Source: Actinomyces sp. (GTDB lineage Bacteria; Actinomycetota; Actinomycetes; Actinomycetales; Actinomycetaceae). From it: a stretch of DNA of 12,718 nucleotides. The stretch lies in contig JAHACW010000061.1 of NCBI GenBank assembly GCA_018375675.1, positions 1 through 12,718 on the forward strand, given 5' to 3'. This document shows, one piece after another, positions 6,838 through 12,718 of this stretch. The position numbers and the translations under genes were made by a program. Every line of letters starts with the position of its first letter. Positions within the stretch are counted from its first letter, which is position 1. The notes under the pieces are model-generated. The model did no database searches. It worked only from the letters and a program-made list of their open reading frames with translations, and was not told the origin of the DNA.

Positions 6838-7590
6838 ATGTCGACTCTGCGTATTAAGGATCTGCACGTCTCCGTCGAGACCGCTGAGGGCCCCAAGGAA
6901 ATCCTCAAGGGCGTCAACCTCACCATCAACTCCGGTGAAATTCACGCCATCATGGGCCCCAACGGCTCCGGCAAGTCCACCATGGCCTACGCTCTGGCCG
7001 GTCACCCCGACTACGAGATCACCTCGGGCGAGGCCTGGCTCGACGACCAGCTCATCACCGAGATGAGCGTCGACGAGCGCGCAAAGGCAGGCCTGTTCCT
7101 GGCCATGCAGTACCCCGTCGAGGTTGCTGGCGTGTCCGTCTCCAACTTCCTGCGTACCGCCAAGACCGCGATCGACGGGCAGGCACCGGCCCTGCGCTCG
7201 TGGGTCAAGGACATGAAGAGCTCCATGGAGAACCTGCGCATGGACTCCGACTTCGCCGAGCGTGACGTGAACGTCGGCTTCTCCGGCGGCGAGAAGAAGC
7301 GCCTTGAGATCCTGCAGATGGAGCTCCTCAAGCCCTCCTTTGCCGTTCTCGACGAGACCGACTCCGGCCTCGACGTCGACGCTCTGCGCATCGTGTCCGA
7401 GGGCGTCAACCGCGTCCACGGCGAGACCGGCTGCGGCGTCATGCTGATCACGCACTACACCCGTATCCTGCGCTATATCAAGCCCAGCCACGTTCACGTT
7501 TTCGTCGACGGCCGCGTCGCCGCTCAGGGTGGCCCTGAGCTGGCCGACGAGCTCGAAGAGAACGGCTACGACAAGTACCTGGGTCTCTGA
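6838..7590 (+). CDS. sufC: SufC, ABC-type ATPase of SufBCD
   Basis: The 250-residue soluble ABC ATPase drives conformational change of the SufBC2D scaffold. All motifs are visible: Walker A GPNGSGKST (40-48), Q-loop Q91 in AMQYPVEV, signature FSGGEKKR (148-155), Walker B FAVLDE (168-173, catalytic E173), D-loop SGLD (176-179) and switch H206 in LITHYTRIL. There are no membrane segments, as expected, because SufC works with SufB and SufD rather than as a transporter. The ribosome binding site TAAGGAA (6826-6832) is 5 nt from the ATG, and the gene begins 16 bases after sufD. Base composition and codon use match its neighbours. Confidence 0.98.
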   Translation: MSTLRIKDLHVSVETAEGPKEILKGVNLTINSGEIHAIMGPNGSGKSTMAYALAGHPDYEITSGEAWLDDQLITEMSVDERAKAGLFLAMQYPVEVAGVSVSNFLRTAKTAIDGQAPALRSWVKDMKSSMENLRMDSDFAERDVNVGFSGGEKKRLEILQMELLKPSFAVLDETDSGLDVDALRIVSEGVNRVHGETGCGVMLITHYTRILRYIKPSHVHVFVDGRVAAQGGPELADELEENGYDKYLGL

Positions 7591-7595
7591 TTACC

Positions 7596-8873
7596 GTGCC
7601 TACGGACTTCACCGCCGCCGAGCTCGACGCTATTCGATCGGACTTCCCGATTCTGAGTCGCGTCGGGCGCGGCGGCGCGCCCATTGCGTACCTCGATGCG
7701 TCTGCAACCTCGCAGAAGCCCGCGTGCGTCATCGAGGCCGAGGCCGACTTCTACCGCCGTAGCAACGGGGCGGTTCACCGGGGCACGCACCTCCTTGGTG
7801 ACGAGGCGACTGACGCTTTTGAGAGCGCTCGGGGCGCCCTGGCCTCGTTCGTAGGCGTTGCACCCGACGAGATCGTGTGGACGAAGAACGCGACCGAGGC
7901 GATCAACCTGGTGGCTCTGTCCATGGGACACGCATCGCAGGGGATGGGAGGCGCGGAGTCGGCCGCTCTGCGCGTGGGACCGGGCGACCGCATCGTCTGT
8001 ACCCGCGCCGAGCACCACGCGAACATCGTTCCATGGCAGCAGCTGTGTGAGCGTACGGGGGCCGAGCTTGCTTGGCTCGACCTGACACCCGATGGTCGCA
8101 TCGACCTGGATACGCTGTCGGTGATCACGCCGAACACCCGCCTGGTCGCCTTTACCCACGTGTCTAACGTGACGGGTGCCGTCTCACCCGTCGCTGCAGT
8201 GACCGCAGCTGCCCGCGCCGTCGGCGCTCTGATTCTCCTCGACACGTGTCAGTCCAGCGCGCATATGCCGCTCGACCTGTCCACGCTCGACGTGGACTTC
8301 GCGGTGTTTTCATCCCACAAGATGCTGGGCCCCACGGGTGCCGGTGCTCTGTGGGGACGTCGTGCGCTTCTGGCTGCAATGCCGCCCGTTCTCACCGGCG
8401 GTTCGATGATCGAATGGGTGACCATGGAGGAATCGACCTTCATGGCGCCGCCCGAGCGCTTCGAAGCAGGTTCGCAGCCCGTCGCACAGATTGCTGCTTG
8501 GTCTGAGGCCCTGCGCTACCTGTCGACACTCGGTATGGACCGAGTGGAGGCCCACGAGCATGCCCTCACTTCCATGATGCTCGACGGTATCTCGTCGATT
8601 GACGGGATCAAGGTGCTGGGACCCGACTCAGATGTTGACCGAATCGGTGTCGTTGCTTTCGCGGTGGATGGTGTTCACCCGCACGACGTCGGCCAGTTCA
8701 TGGACTCCGTGGACGTGGCCGTGCGCGTCGGACACCACTGCGCGATTCCGCTCCATACCTTCTTCCAGGTGCGCTCCTCCGCCCGTGCGTCGGTCGCTCC
8801 GACCACCACTGGTGAGGAAATCGAACGTCTTGTCGATGGTCTGTCGAAGGTGCGCGGCTTCTTCGGTCGGTAA
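7596..8873 (+). CDS. sufS: SufS, PLP-dependent cysteine desulfurase
   Basis: The 425-residue class V aminotransferase-fold enzyme converts L-cysteine to alanine and passes the persulfide sulfur to SufU. The PLP-binding lysine is K242 in SSHKMLGPTGAG. The nucleophilic cysteine is C382 in RVGHHCAIPLH, in the group II (SufS-type) RxGHHCA context. The residue after CA is Ile rather than the Gln I recall as usual. The HHANIVPWQ motif supplies the histidine stacking on PLP, and the RSSARAS substrate-carboxylate segment is intact. The start is GTG 7596, five bases after the sufC stop. No clear Shine-Dalgarno sequence precedes it, so translation probably depends on coupling to sufC. The N-terminal sequence reads through to the family-typical DFPIL...YLDASATSQKP, which supports this start. 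Confidence 0.96.
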   Translation: MPTDFTAAELDAIRSDFPILSRVGRGGAPIAYLDASATSQKPACVIEAEADFYRRSNGAVHRGTHLLGDEATDAFESARGALASFVGVAPDEIVWTKNATEAINLVALSMGHASQGMGGAESAALRVGPGDRIVCTRAEHHANIVPWQQLCERTGAELAWLDLTPDGRIDLDTLSVITPNTRLVAFTHVSNVTGAVSPVAAVTAAARAVGALILLDTCQSSAHMPLDLSTLDVDFAVFSSHKMLGPTGAGALWGRRALLAAMPPVLTGGSMIEWVTMEESTFMAPPERFEAGSQPVAQIAAWSEALRYLSTLGMDRVEAHEHALTSMMLDGISSIDGIKVLGPDSDVDRIGVVAFAVDGVHPHDVGQFMDSVDVAVRVGHHCAIPLHTFFQVRSSARASVAPTTTGEEIERLVDGLSKVRGFFGR

Positions 8874-8907
8874 AATTGCTTGTGATCGTTGGGTATGAAA
8901 GGAAACA

Positions 8908-9384
8908 ATGGGCAGTCTTGAACAGTTGTATCAGCAGGTGATCCTGGATCACGCTCGTGAGAAGCACGGCGCGGGCGACCCGTCGGGCATGGATGCTTCT
9001 TCGCATCAGGTCAATCCCACGTGCGGCGACGAGGTGACCCTCGGTGTCACGCTCGACGGCGACCACCTCGCATCCCTCCAGTGGGACGGCGACGGCTGCT
9101 CGATCTCGCGTGCGTCCTTGTCCATGATGACGGACCTCACCGAAGGCAAGTCTGCCGAGGAAATCGGGCGTCTCTACCGGGACATGGAGGTCATGATGCA
9201 TTCGCGTAACCTTGGCGTTGACGATGAAATCCTCGACGACCTGGGCGACGCAGCCGCCCTTGAATCTACGTCGCAGTTCGCGAACCGCGTGAAGTGCGCC
9301 CTCCTGGGCTGGTACGCGCTGCGCGACGCGATGGCCAAGTCCGGCATCGATATTTCCACCGCGGGCGAGCCCGCTGAGCAGTAA
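8908..9384 (+). CDS. sufU: SufU, zinc-dependent sulfur acceptor for SufS
   Basis: The 158-residue protein has the IscU-like fold but is of the SufU type. It binds zinc and accepts sulfur from SufS rather than acting as a scaffold. The Zn ligands known from Bacillus subtilis SufU are all present: C39 and D41 in NPTCGDEV, C64 in GDGCSISRAS, and C130 in RVKCALLGW. The insertion between the second and third cysteines (roughly residues 80-120, including VMMHSRNL) and the absence of an IscU LPPVK motif separate it from IscU. A GAAAGGAAA ribosome binding site (8897-8905) precedes the ATG. The 34-base gap after sufS shows no promoter I can support. Together with sufS it makes the sulfur-delivery pair of the operon. 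Confidence 0.96.
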   Translation: MGSLEQLYQQVILDHAREKHGAGDPSGMDASSHQVNPTCGDEVTLGVTLDGDHLASLQWDGDGCSISRASLSMMTDLTEGKSAEEIGRLYRDMEVMMHSRNLGVDDEILDDLGDAAALESTSQFANRVKCALLGWYALRDAMAKSGIDISTAGEPAEQ

Positions 9385-9394
9385 AGGAACACCC

Positions 9395-9826
9395 ATGAGT
9401 AACCCGATGGCTCAGTCTGAGCCCGTCGAGCAGCGCTTCGGAGCGCCCGCGCAGGAATCGCCGGCCGCTGAGGTGCCCACCCGTCAGATTGACGGCACCG
9501 ACGTCATTGAGCAGGGCACCCTTGCGGCCGAGAACGTGCTCGAAGCCCTCAAGGACGTTATCGACCCCGAACTCGGTATCAACATTGTTGACCTCGGTCT
9601 GGTCTACGGCGTCGTCATCGGTTCCGAGAACGAGGTGCGCCTCGATATGACCCTGACGTCGGCCGCCTGCCCGCTCACCGATGTCATTGAGCGCCAGGCG
9701 CAGACGATCCTGTCCGGCGTGACCGACGAGGTTCAGATCAATTGGGTCTGGATGCCGCCGTGGGGCCCCGATCGCATCACTCCCGATGGCCGCGAGCAGC
9801 TGCGTGCCATTGGTTTTAACGTCTGA
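9395..9826 (+). CDS. sufT: SufT, DUF59/MIP18-family Fe-S maturation protein
   Basis: The 143-residue protein contains a DUF59 (MIP18-like) domain from about residue 46 to the end: VIDPELGINIVDLGLVYG (55-72), the conserved cysteine C92 in TSAACPLTDVIE, and a C-terminal NWVWMPPWGPDRI...LRAIGF segment shared with actinobacterial SufT such as Rv1466. In Gram-positive bacteria SufT is an accessory factor for maturing Fe-S proteins, important when demand is high. The first 45 residues are Pro/Ala/Glu-rich and low in hydrophobic residues, about 28 residues longer than the mycobacterial form as I recall it, and probably disordered. AAAGGA (9383-9388), overlapping the sufU stop, serves as ribosome binding site. 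It is the last gene of the operon and is followed by a strong hairpin. Confidence 0.94.
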   Translation: MSNPMAQSEPVEQRFGAPAQESPAAEVPTRQIDGTDVIEQGTLAAENVLEALKDVIDPELGINIVDLGLVYGVVIGSENEVRLDMTLTSAACPLTDVIERQAQTILSGVTDEVQINWVWMPPWGPDRITPDGREQLRAIGFNV

Positions 9827-9840
9827 TCGACGCGCGACGT

Positions 9841-9874
9841 GAATCCCCCGGAAGCGTGAGCTTCCGGGGGATTC
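9841..9874. terminator. Strong hairpin terminator between convergent suf operon and fadD
   Basis: A perfect 15-bp inverted repeat, GAATCCCCCGGAAGC (9841-9855) and GCTTCCGGGGGATTC (9860-9874), closes on a GTGA tetraloop 14 bases after the sufT stop. The plus-strand 3' flank is only TTGCC, without a long U-tract. Because the gene on the other side is convergent and the stem is symmetrical, it can serve both transcripts. A second smaller stem, TTGCCA (9875-9880) with TGGCAA (9892-9897), follows directly. The rest of 9898-9961 shows nothing I can identify. Confidence 0.8.
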
Positions 9875-9961
9875 TTGCCACACATTGCGACTGGCAAGCT
9901 GGTGGCTTTGTGTGATTTGGCTGGCGTGGATATATGGAGGATCACGCCGCGCCGGGCGTGG

Positions 9962-11650
9962 TTACGACCGGCCAAGCGTCTCGCGCACGAGCTGGGCGAC
10001 CTTACGACGAAGGATCTTTCCCATCTGGTTGCGCGGAAGCTCGGCAATGATGACGAGCTGGCGGGGGAGTGCGTAGTGCGCAATCGTCTTCTCTGCCCAG
10101 GTACGCACCTCCTCGAGAGTGAGCGGAGCGCTGCCGTCCTCAATGATGATGGCTGCGGCGACCTCTTCGGTCGCCTCCGATACGGGAACCCCCACGACTG
10201 CGACGTCGCTGACCGACGGGTGGGTGCGAATCGCGGCCTCCACTTGTGACGGGTAGACGTTGAAACCGCCGGACAAAATGAGCTCTTTTTTACGGTCCGC
10301 CATCGAAATGAACCCGTCACTGTTGACACCGATGTCGCCGGTCTTAAACCAGCCCTCAGATGTAAACACGCGTGCGGTTTCTTCGGGTGCGTCGAGATAT
10401 CCTTCAAAGACCTGGGGACCACGAACAATAATCTCCCCAGGCTGGCCATCCTCGACGTCGAGAGTATCGTCGTCGAGTGAGACGAGGCGTAGCTGCGTCG
10501 AAGGGAAGGGAACACCAAGAACACCGTGGCGGCGCTTGTCTGATAGAGGCGCACCGGTCAACACCGGAGCGGTTTCGGACAGGCCGTAGCCTTCGACGAT
10601 CATGCCACCGGTGGCTTTCTCCCATTCACCCGCGAGCGTCGTCGACAGCGGCATGGCGCCGGCGACCGAGTAACGAATGGAGGAAATGTCTGTCTTCGTC
10701 TGTGTGGCAAGCCGGAGAATCCTCTCGAACATGGGAGGAACACCGACGAAGAAGGTGATCGGGCGTCTCTTGTGCGCGTCGAGAGCCATCTGCGCGTCGA
10801 ACTTCGGGAGCAGGACCTGGGTGGCCGCCTTGCGCACGGACGCGCACAGGAAGAACGTCAGACCGAAGGCGTGGAAGTAGGGCAGGAGCGAGAAGAAGGT
10901 TTCCGCGCCCTCGTGCAGCTTCCAGACCCAAAACATGCACTGATTAACGTTGAACCCGATGTTCCGGTGGGTGAGGGGAGCGGACTTGGGGATGCCGTTC
11001 GTTCCGGAAGTATGCAGGATAACCGCGCGATCGTCAGGGGAGGGCAACGGGAACGACGGGTCAATGGGCGTCGACGAGGCCGTGGCGCGGTCCCACGACC
11101 GCGTGCCCACAGGAACTGGGCCGCGTAGCTGATTGCGGGTCTCGCGTGCCCGAGCAACCGGAAGGCTCAGGAGAAGACGCTGCGAGGCCGGCATGCCGTA
11201 CGAAATATCCACCGTGAACACGGTGTCAAGAACGCCGAGTGGATAGGCATCCACGCACTTTTCCCACACGATCGCCACCTTGCCTCCGTGGCGGCGCAGC
11301 TGACCCGCAATCTCCGAAGCCGGAGCAAGAGGATTATGCTGCGCGGCGATCGCCCCAATACGCATGCACGCGTAGAAGGCAACAAATGCCTGCGGGCAGT
11401 TCGGCAGTGCGATGGCCACCGTATCGCCCGGCCCGACCCCTGCCTCGTGGAGAACCCGAGCGGCCTGGTGGACCTGATCGCGCACCTGCGCGTACGTGGT
11501 CGTTGCCCCGAAATAGTCGAGCGCGATGCGATCGGGATACAAGCGCGCTGCATCGTCTAATAGGCTGTACAGCGATTCACCGGGCACGGGCACCTCGTAG
11601 GGGACCGCGTCGTACATGTCGTGAGCTTGCTCGACGATGCTACGTGTCAT
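9962..11650 (-). CDS. Long-chain fatty-acid-CoA ligase (AMP-forming, FadD type)
   Basis: The 562-residue protein belongs to the ANL adenylating superfamily and most resembles acyl-CoA synthetases, which activate a fatty acid with ATP and then form the CoA thioester on the inner side of the membrane. The P-loop-like A3 motif is ILHTSGTNGIPKS (211-223), the A5 motif GYGLSETAP (354-362), A7 GWFKTGD (433-439), the hinge region DRKKELILSGGFNVYP (452-467), and the catalytic A10 lysine K545 in QMGKILRRK. A3 departs from the usual TSGTTGxPKG at two positions (N219 and S223). The C-terminal domain is complete. ATG 11650 has a strong AGGAGG site 5 nt upstream. The exact chain length of the substrate cannot be read from sequence. 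It runs convergent to the suf operon and has no beta-oxidation partner in view. Confidence 0.88.
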   Translation of the reverse strand: MTRSIVEQAHDMYDAVPYEVPVPGESLYSLLDDAARLYPDRIALDYFGATTTYAQVRDQVHQAARVLHEAGVGPGDTVAIALPNCPQAFVAFYACMRIGAIAAQHNPLAPASEIAGQLRRHGGKVAIVWEKCVDAYPLGVLDTVFTVDISYGMPASQRLLLSLPVARARETRNQLRGPVPVGTRSWDRATASSTPIDPSFPLPSPDDRAVILHTSGTNGIPKSAPLTHRNIGFNVNQCMFWVWKLHEGAETFFSLLPYFHAFGLTFFLCASVRKAATQVLLPKFDAQMALDAHKRRPITFFVGVPPMFERILRLATQTKTDISSIRYSVAGAMPLSTTLAGEWEKATGGMIVEGYGLSETAPVLTGAPLSDKRRHGVLGVPFPSTQLRLVSLDDDTLDVEDGQPGEIIVRGPQVFEGYLDAPEETARVFTSEGWFKTGDIGVNSDGFISMADRKKELILSGGFNVYPSQVEAAIRTHPSVSDVAVVGVPVSEATEEVAAAIIIEDGSAPLTLEEVRTWAEKTIAHYALPRQLVIIAELPRNQMGKILRRKVAQLVRETLGRS

Positions 11651-11678
11651 GACTTCCTCCTGCGAATCGGCGCACTCA

Positions 11679-11707
11679 ATTGTACCGATCCGAAGCCCCG
11701 CTCACAC
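11679..11707 (-). promoter_or_regulatory. Candidate promoter of the acyl-CoA ligase gene
   Basis: On the minus strand TACAAT (11684-11679) matches the -10 consensus at five of six positions. A weak -35, GTGTGA (11707-11702), lies 17 bases upstream and overlaps the end of the metallopeptidase gene. A transcript would begin near 11672, about 22 nt before the ATG and just ahead of the AGGAGG site (11661-11656). Confidence 0.5.
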
Positions 11708-12598
11708 CCGAGGGACGCTCCAGGTGTCACACGTCGAGATATCACCAGAATCAAGTCCACGCTGGAGCCACGTCGCGCGCTGCTGGGCACTGCCATGCGT
11801 CCACGTCTCCGGGTTGGAGGACCCCTGATACTTTTCCTGCAGACGATCATCCCCGATTGCCTGCGCGGTCTGGAGCGCACCCATGACCTGATCGGCCGTC
11901 GGTGTCTTCAGGAACGGAGTGCCGGTCGAGGGATCCGGCGTGTTGGACGCCCAGTGCATCCACACGCCCGCGTAGCAGTCAGCCTGGAGCTCGCTGCGTA
12001 CGCCCGCACCCTGCTCACCGGACTCGCGCGTGTCGTGCGCGCGGAAGACACCCTGAATGTTCTGGATGTGGTGGCCCCACTCGTGGGCGACGACGTATTC
12101 CTGGGCGAGCACGGAATCGGATGCACCGTACTTGGAGACCATGTCATCAAAGAACCCGAGGTCGAGGTACACCGTCGAATCTCCAGGGCAGTAGAAGGGG
12201 CCCACGGCGCTCGTTGCGTTACCGCACGCGGTGGAGACGGAGTTCGTGAAGATCTGGAAATCTGGCAGCTGGTACGCGACGCCCGTGTCTTGGGCGGACA
12301 GCTGGGTCTTCCACACCGCGTCGAGGGACTGCGCAGTGGCGACCATGCGACACTCGACGCGAGTGTTGGCGTCTTGTCCCGTCTGGCAGGTGGACGTATC
12401 GACCGCAGATGAGGGGGTGGACGACGTGTCTGGGGACGCCGACAGCAGGCTCGTCAGATCGATGCCGGTGAAATAGGAGAACCCGAGGATCAAGAGAACA
12501 CCGAGCAGCGAGCCACCGCCCGCACCTGCGATCTTCCGCCCTGCACCGGACGTACCAACGCGCGAGGGATCCAATCGGATATTGTCATTGAAACTCAT
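11702..12598 (-). CDS. ypfJ: Neutral zinc metallopeptidase, YpfJ/PF04228 family, membrane anchored
   Basis: The 298-residue protein has a cytoplasmic N-terminus with basic residues, one transmembrane segment at about 29-46 (SLLGVLLILGFSYFTGI), a Ser/Thr-rich linker to about residue 70, and an extracytoplasmic zinc peptidase domain. The HExxH motif is H172-E173-W-G-H176, and the SELQADCYAGVW segment (202-213) supplies the likely third ligand E203 and the conserved ADCYAG signature. Several cysteines (C71, C83, C125, C137, C208, C290) could pair outside the membrane. Family members are called putative neutral zinc metallopeptidases and their substrates are unknown. The start ATG 12598 is preceded by GGAG (12607-12604) and lies 15 bases after the upstream tgt stop, so the two are likely co-transcribed. 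The downstream fadD gene seems to have its own promoter. Confidence 0.9.
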   Translation of the reverse strand: MSFNDNIRLDPSRVGTSGAGRKIAGAGGGSLLGVLLILGFSYFTGIDLTSLLSASPDTSSTPSSAVDTSTCQTGQDANTRVECRMVATAQSLDAVWKTQLSAQDTGVAYQLPDFQIFTNSVSTACGNATSAVGPFYCPGDSTVYLDLGFFDDMVSKYGASDSVLAQEYVVAHEWGHHIQNIQGVFRAHDTRESGEQGAGVRSELQADCYAGVWMHWASNTPDPSTGTPFLKTPTADQVMGALQTAQAIGDDRLQEKYQGSSNPETWTHGSAQQRATWLQRGLDSGDISTCDTWSVPRV

Positions 12599-12613
12599 GG
12601 TTGCTCCACACTT

Positions 12614-12718
12614 TCAGCGGCGGCGCCCGGCCTCGTAACGGCCAAGCATGTCGGAACGGAACTCCTCGAAGCAGCCGTCCTCGATGGAAGCACGGATGGC
12701 GTCCACGAGGCGCAGCGT
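12614..12718 (-). CDS. tgt: Probable queuine tRNA-ribosyltransferase (Tgt), C-terminal 34 residues
   Basis: The frame is open from the window edge and ends at TGA 12616-12614. The visible tail reads LRLVDAIRASIEDGCFEEFR and then SDMLGRYEAG followed by arginines. This fits the last helices of bacterial Tgt, where a leucine-rich RLxxxIRxAIExGxFxxF pattern precedes a final Y-containing segment. Tgt exchanges guanine 34 for preQ1 or queuine in GUN-anticodon tRNAs. The catalytic aspartates and zinc cysteines lie outside the window, so the call rests on this tail alone. The gene is upstream of the metallopeptidase on the same strand, 15 bases apart. Confidence 0.7.
   Translation of the reverse strand, partial: TLRLVDAIRASIEDGCFEEFRSDMLGRYEAGRRR

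Noticed and set aside
5481..6929. 482-codon minus-strand open frame opposite sufD and the start of sufC
   Set aside because: Same codon-bias artefact. It spans the end of sufB, all of sufD and the start of sufC, and has no domain signal.
9875..10249. Plus-strand frame of 124 codons after the suf terminator, with a GGAGG-like string near 9936-9940
   Set aside because: It mostly overlaps the conserved C-terminus of the acyl-CoA ligase in antisense and has no family resemblance.
11621..12412. 263-codon plus-strand open frame opposite the metallopeptidase gene
   Set aside because: The opposite strand encodes a protein with HExxH and ADCYAG motifs; this frame is its shadow.

Overview
This is a high-GC window with an actinobacterial gene order. 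I see a complete SUF iron-sulfur cluster operon with its own repressor, preceded by the recN-steA-steB-Nudix neighbourhood and followed by a convergent minus-strand block. The suf order, the recN-steA-steB linkage and the protein sequences point to an actinomycete. A tgt-like gene, absent from mycobacteria as far as I recall, and the general style of the proteins suggest Actinomycetaceae such as Schaalia or Actinomyces. That genus-level guess is inference.

Positions 1-3304 (plus strand) hold the 3' end of recN (DNA repair ATPase), steA (membrane-anchored TPK-like protein of the cytokinetic ring), steB/mctB (single-pass envelope protein) and a Nudix hydrolase of the ADP-ribose pyrophosphatase type. 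The first three genes are joined by ATGA stop/start overlaps. A GC-rich hairpin and a new TATACT promoter element separate the Nudix gene from them.

Positions 3305-9826 (plus strand) hold the SUF operon sufR-sufB-sufD-sufC-sufS-sufU-sufT, in the same order as Mycobacterium tuberculosis Rv1460-Rv1466. SufR is the Fe-S-sensing repressor. SufS takes sulfur from cysteine and SufU accepts it. SufBCD is the ATP-driven scaffold on which clusters are built. SufT is a DUF59 maturation factor. The sulfur-handling and nucleotide-binding residues checked below are all present, and SufB carries no intein. A 15-bp perfect hairpin ends the operon.

Positions 9841-12718 (minus strand) hold a fatty-acyl-CoA synthetase (fadD type) with its own likely promoter, a membrane-anchored YpfJ-type zinc metallopeptidase, and the last 34 codons of what looks like tgt (queuine tRNA-ribosyltransferase).

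I see no tRNA, rRNA, CRISPR array, insertion sequence or prophage element. No stretch longer than about 155 bases lacks a gene. I found no convincing new biological system: this is mostly conserved housekeeping DNA, and the points worth checking concern regulation and small family deviations.
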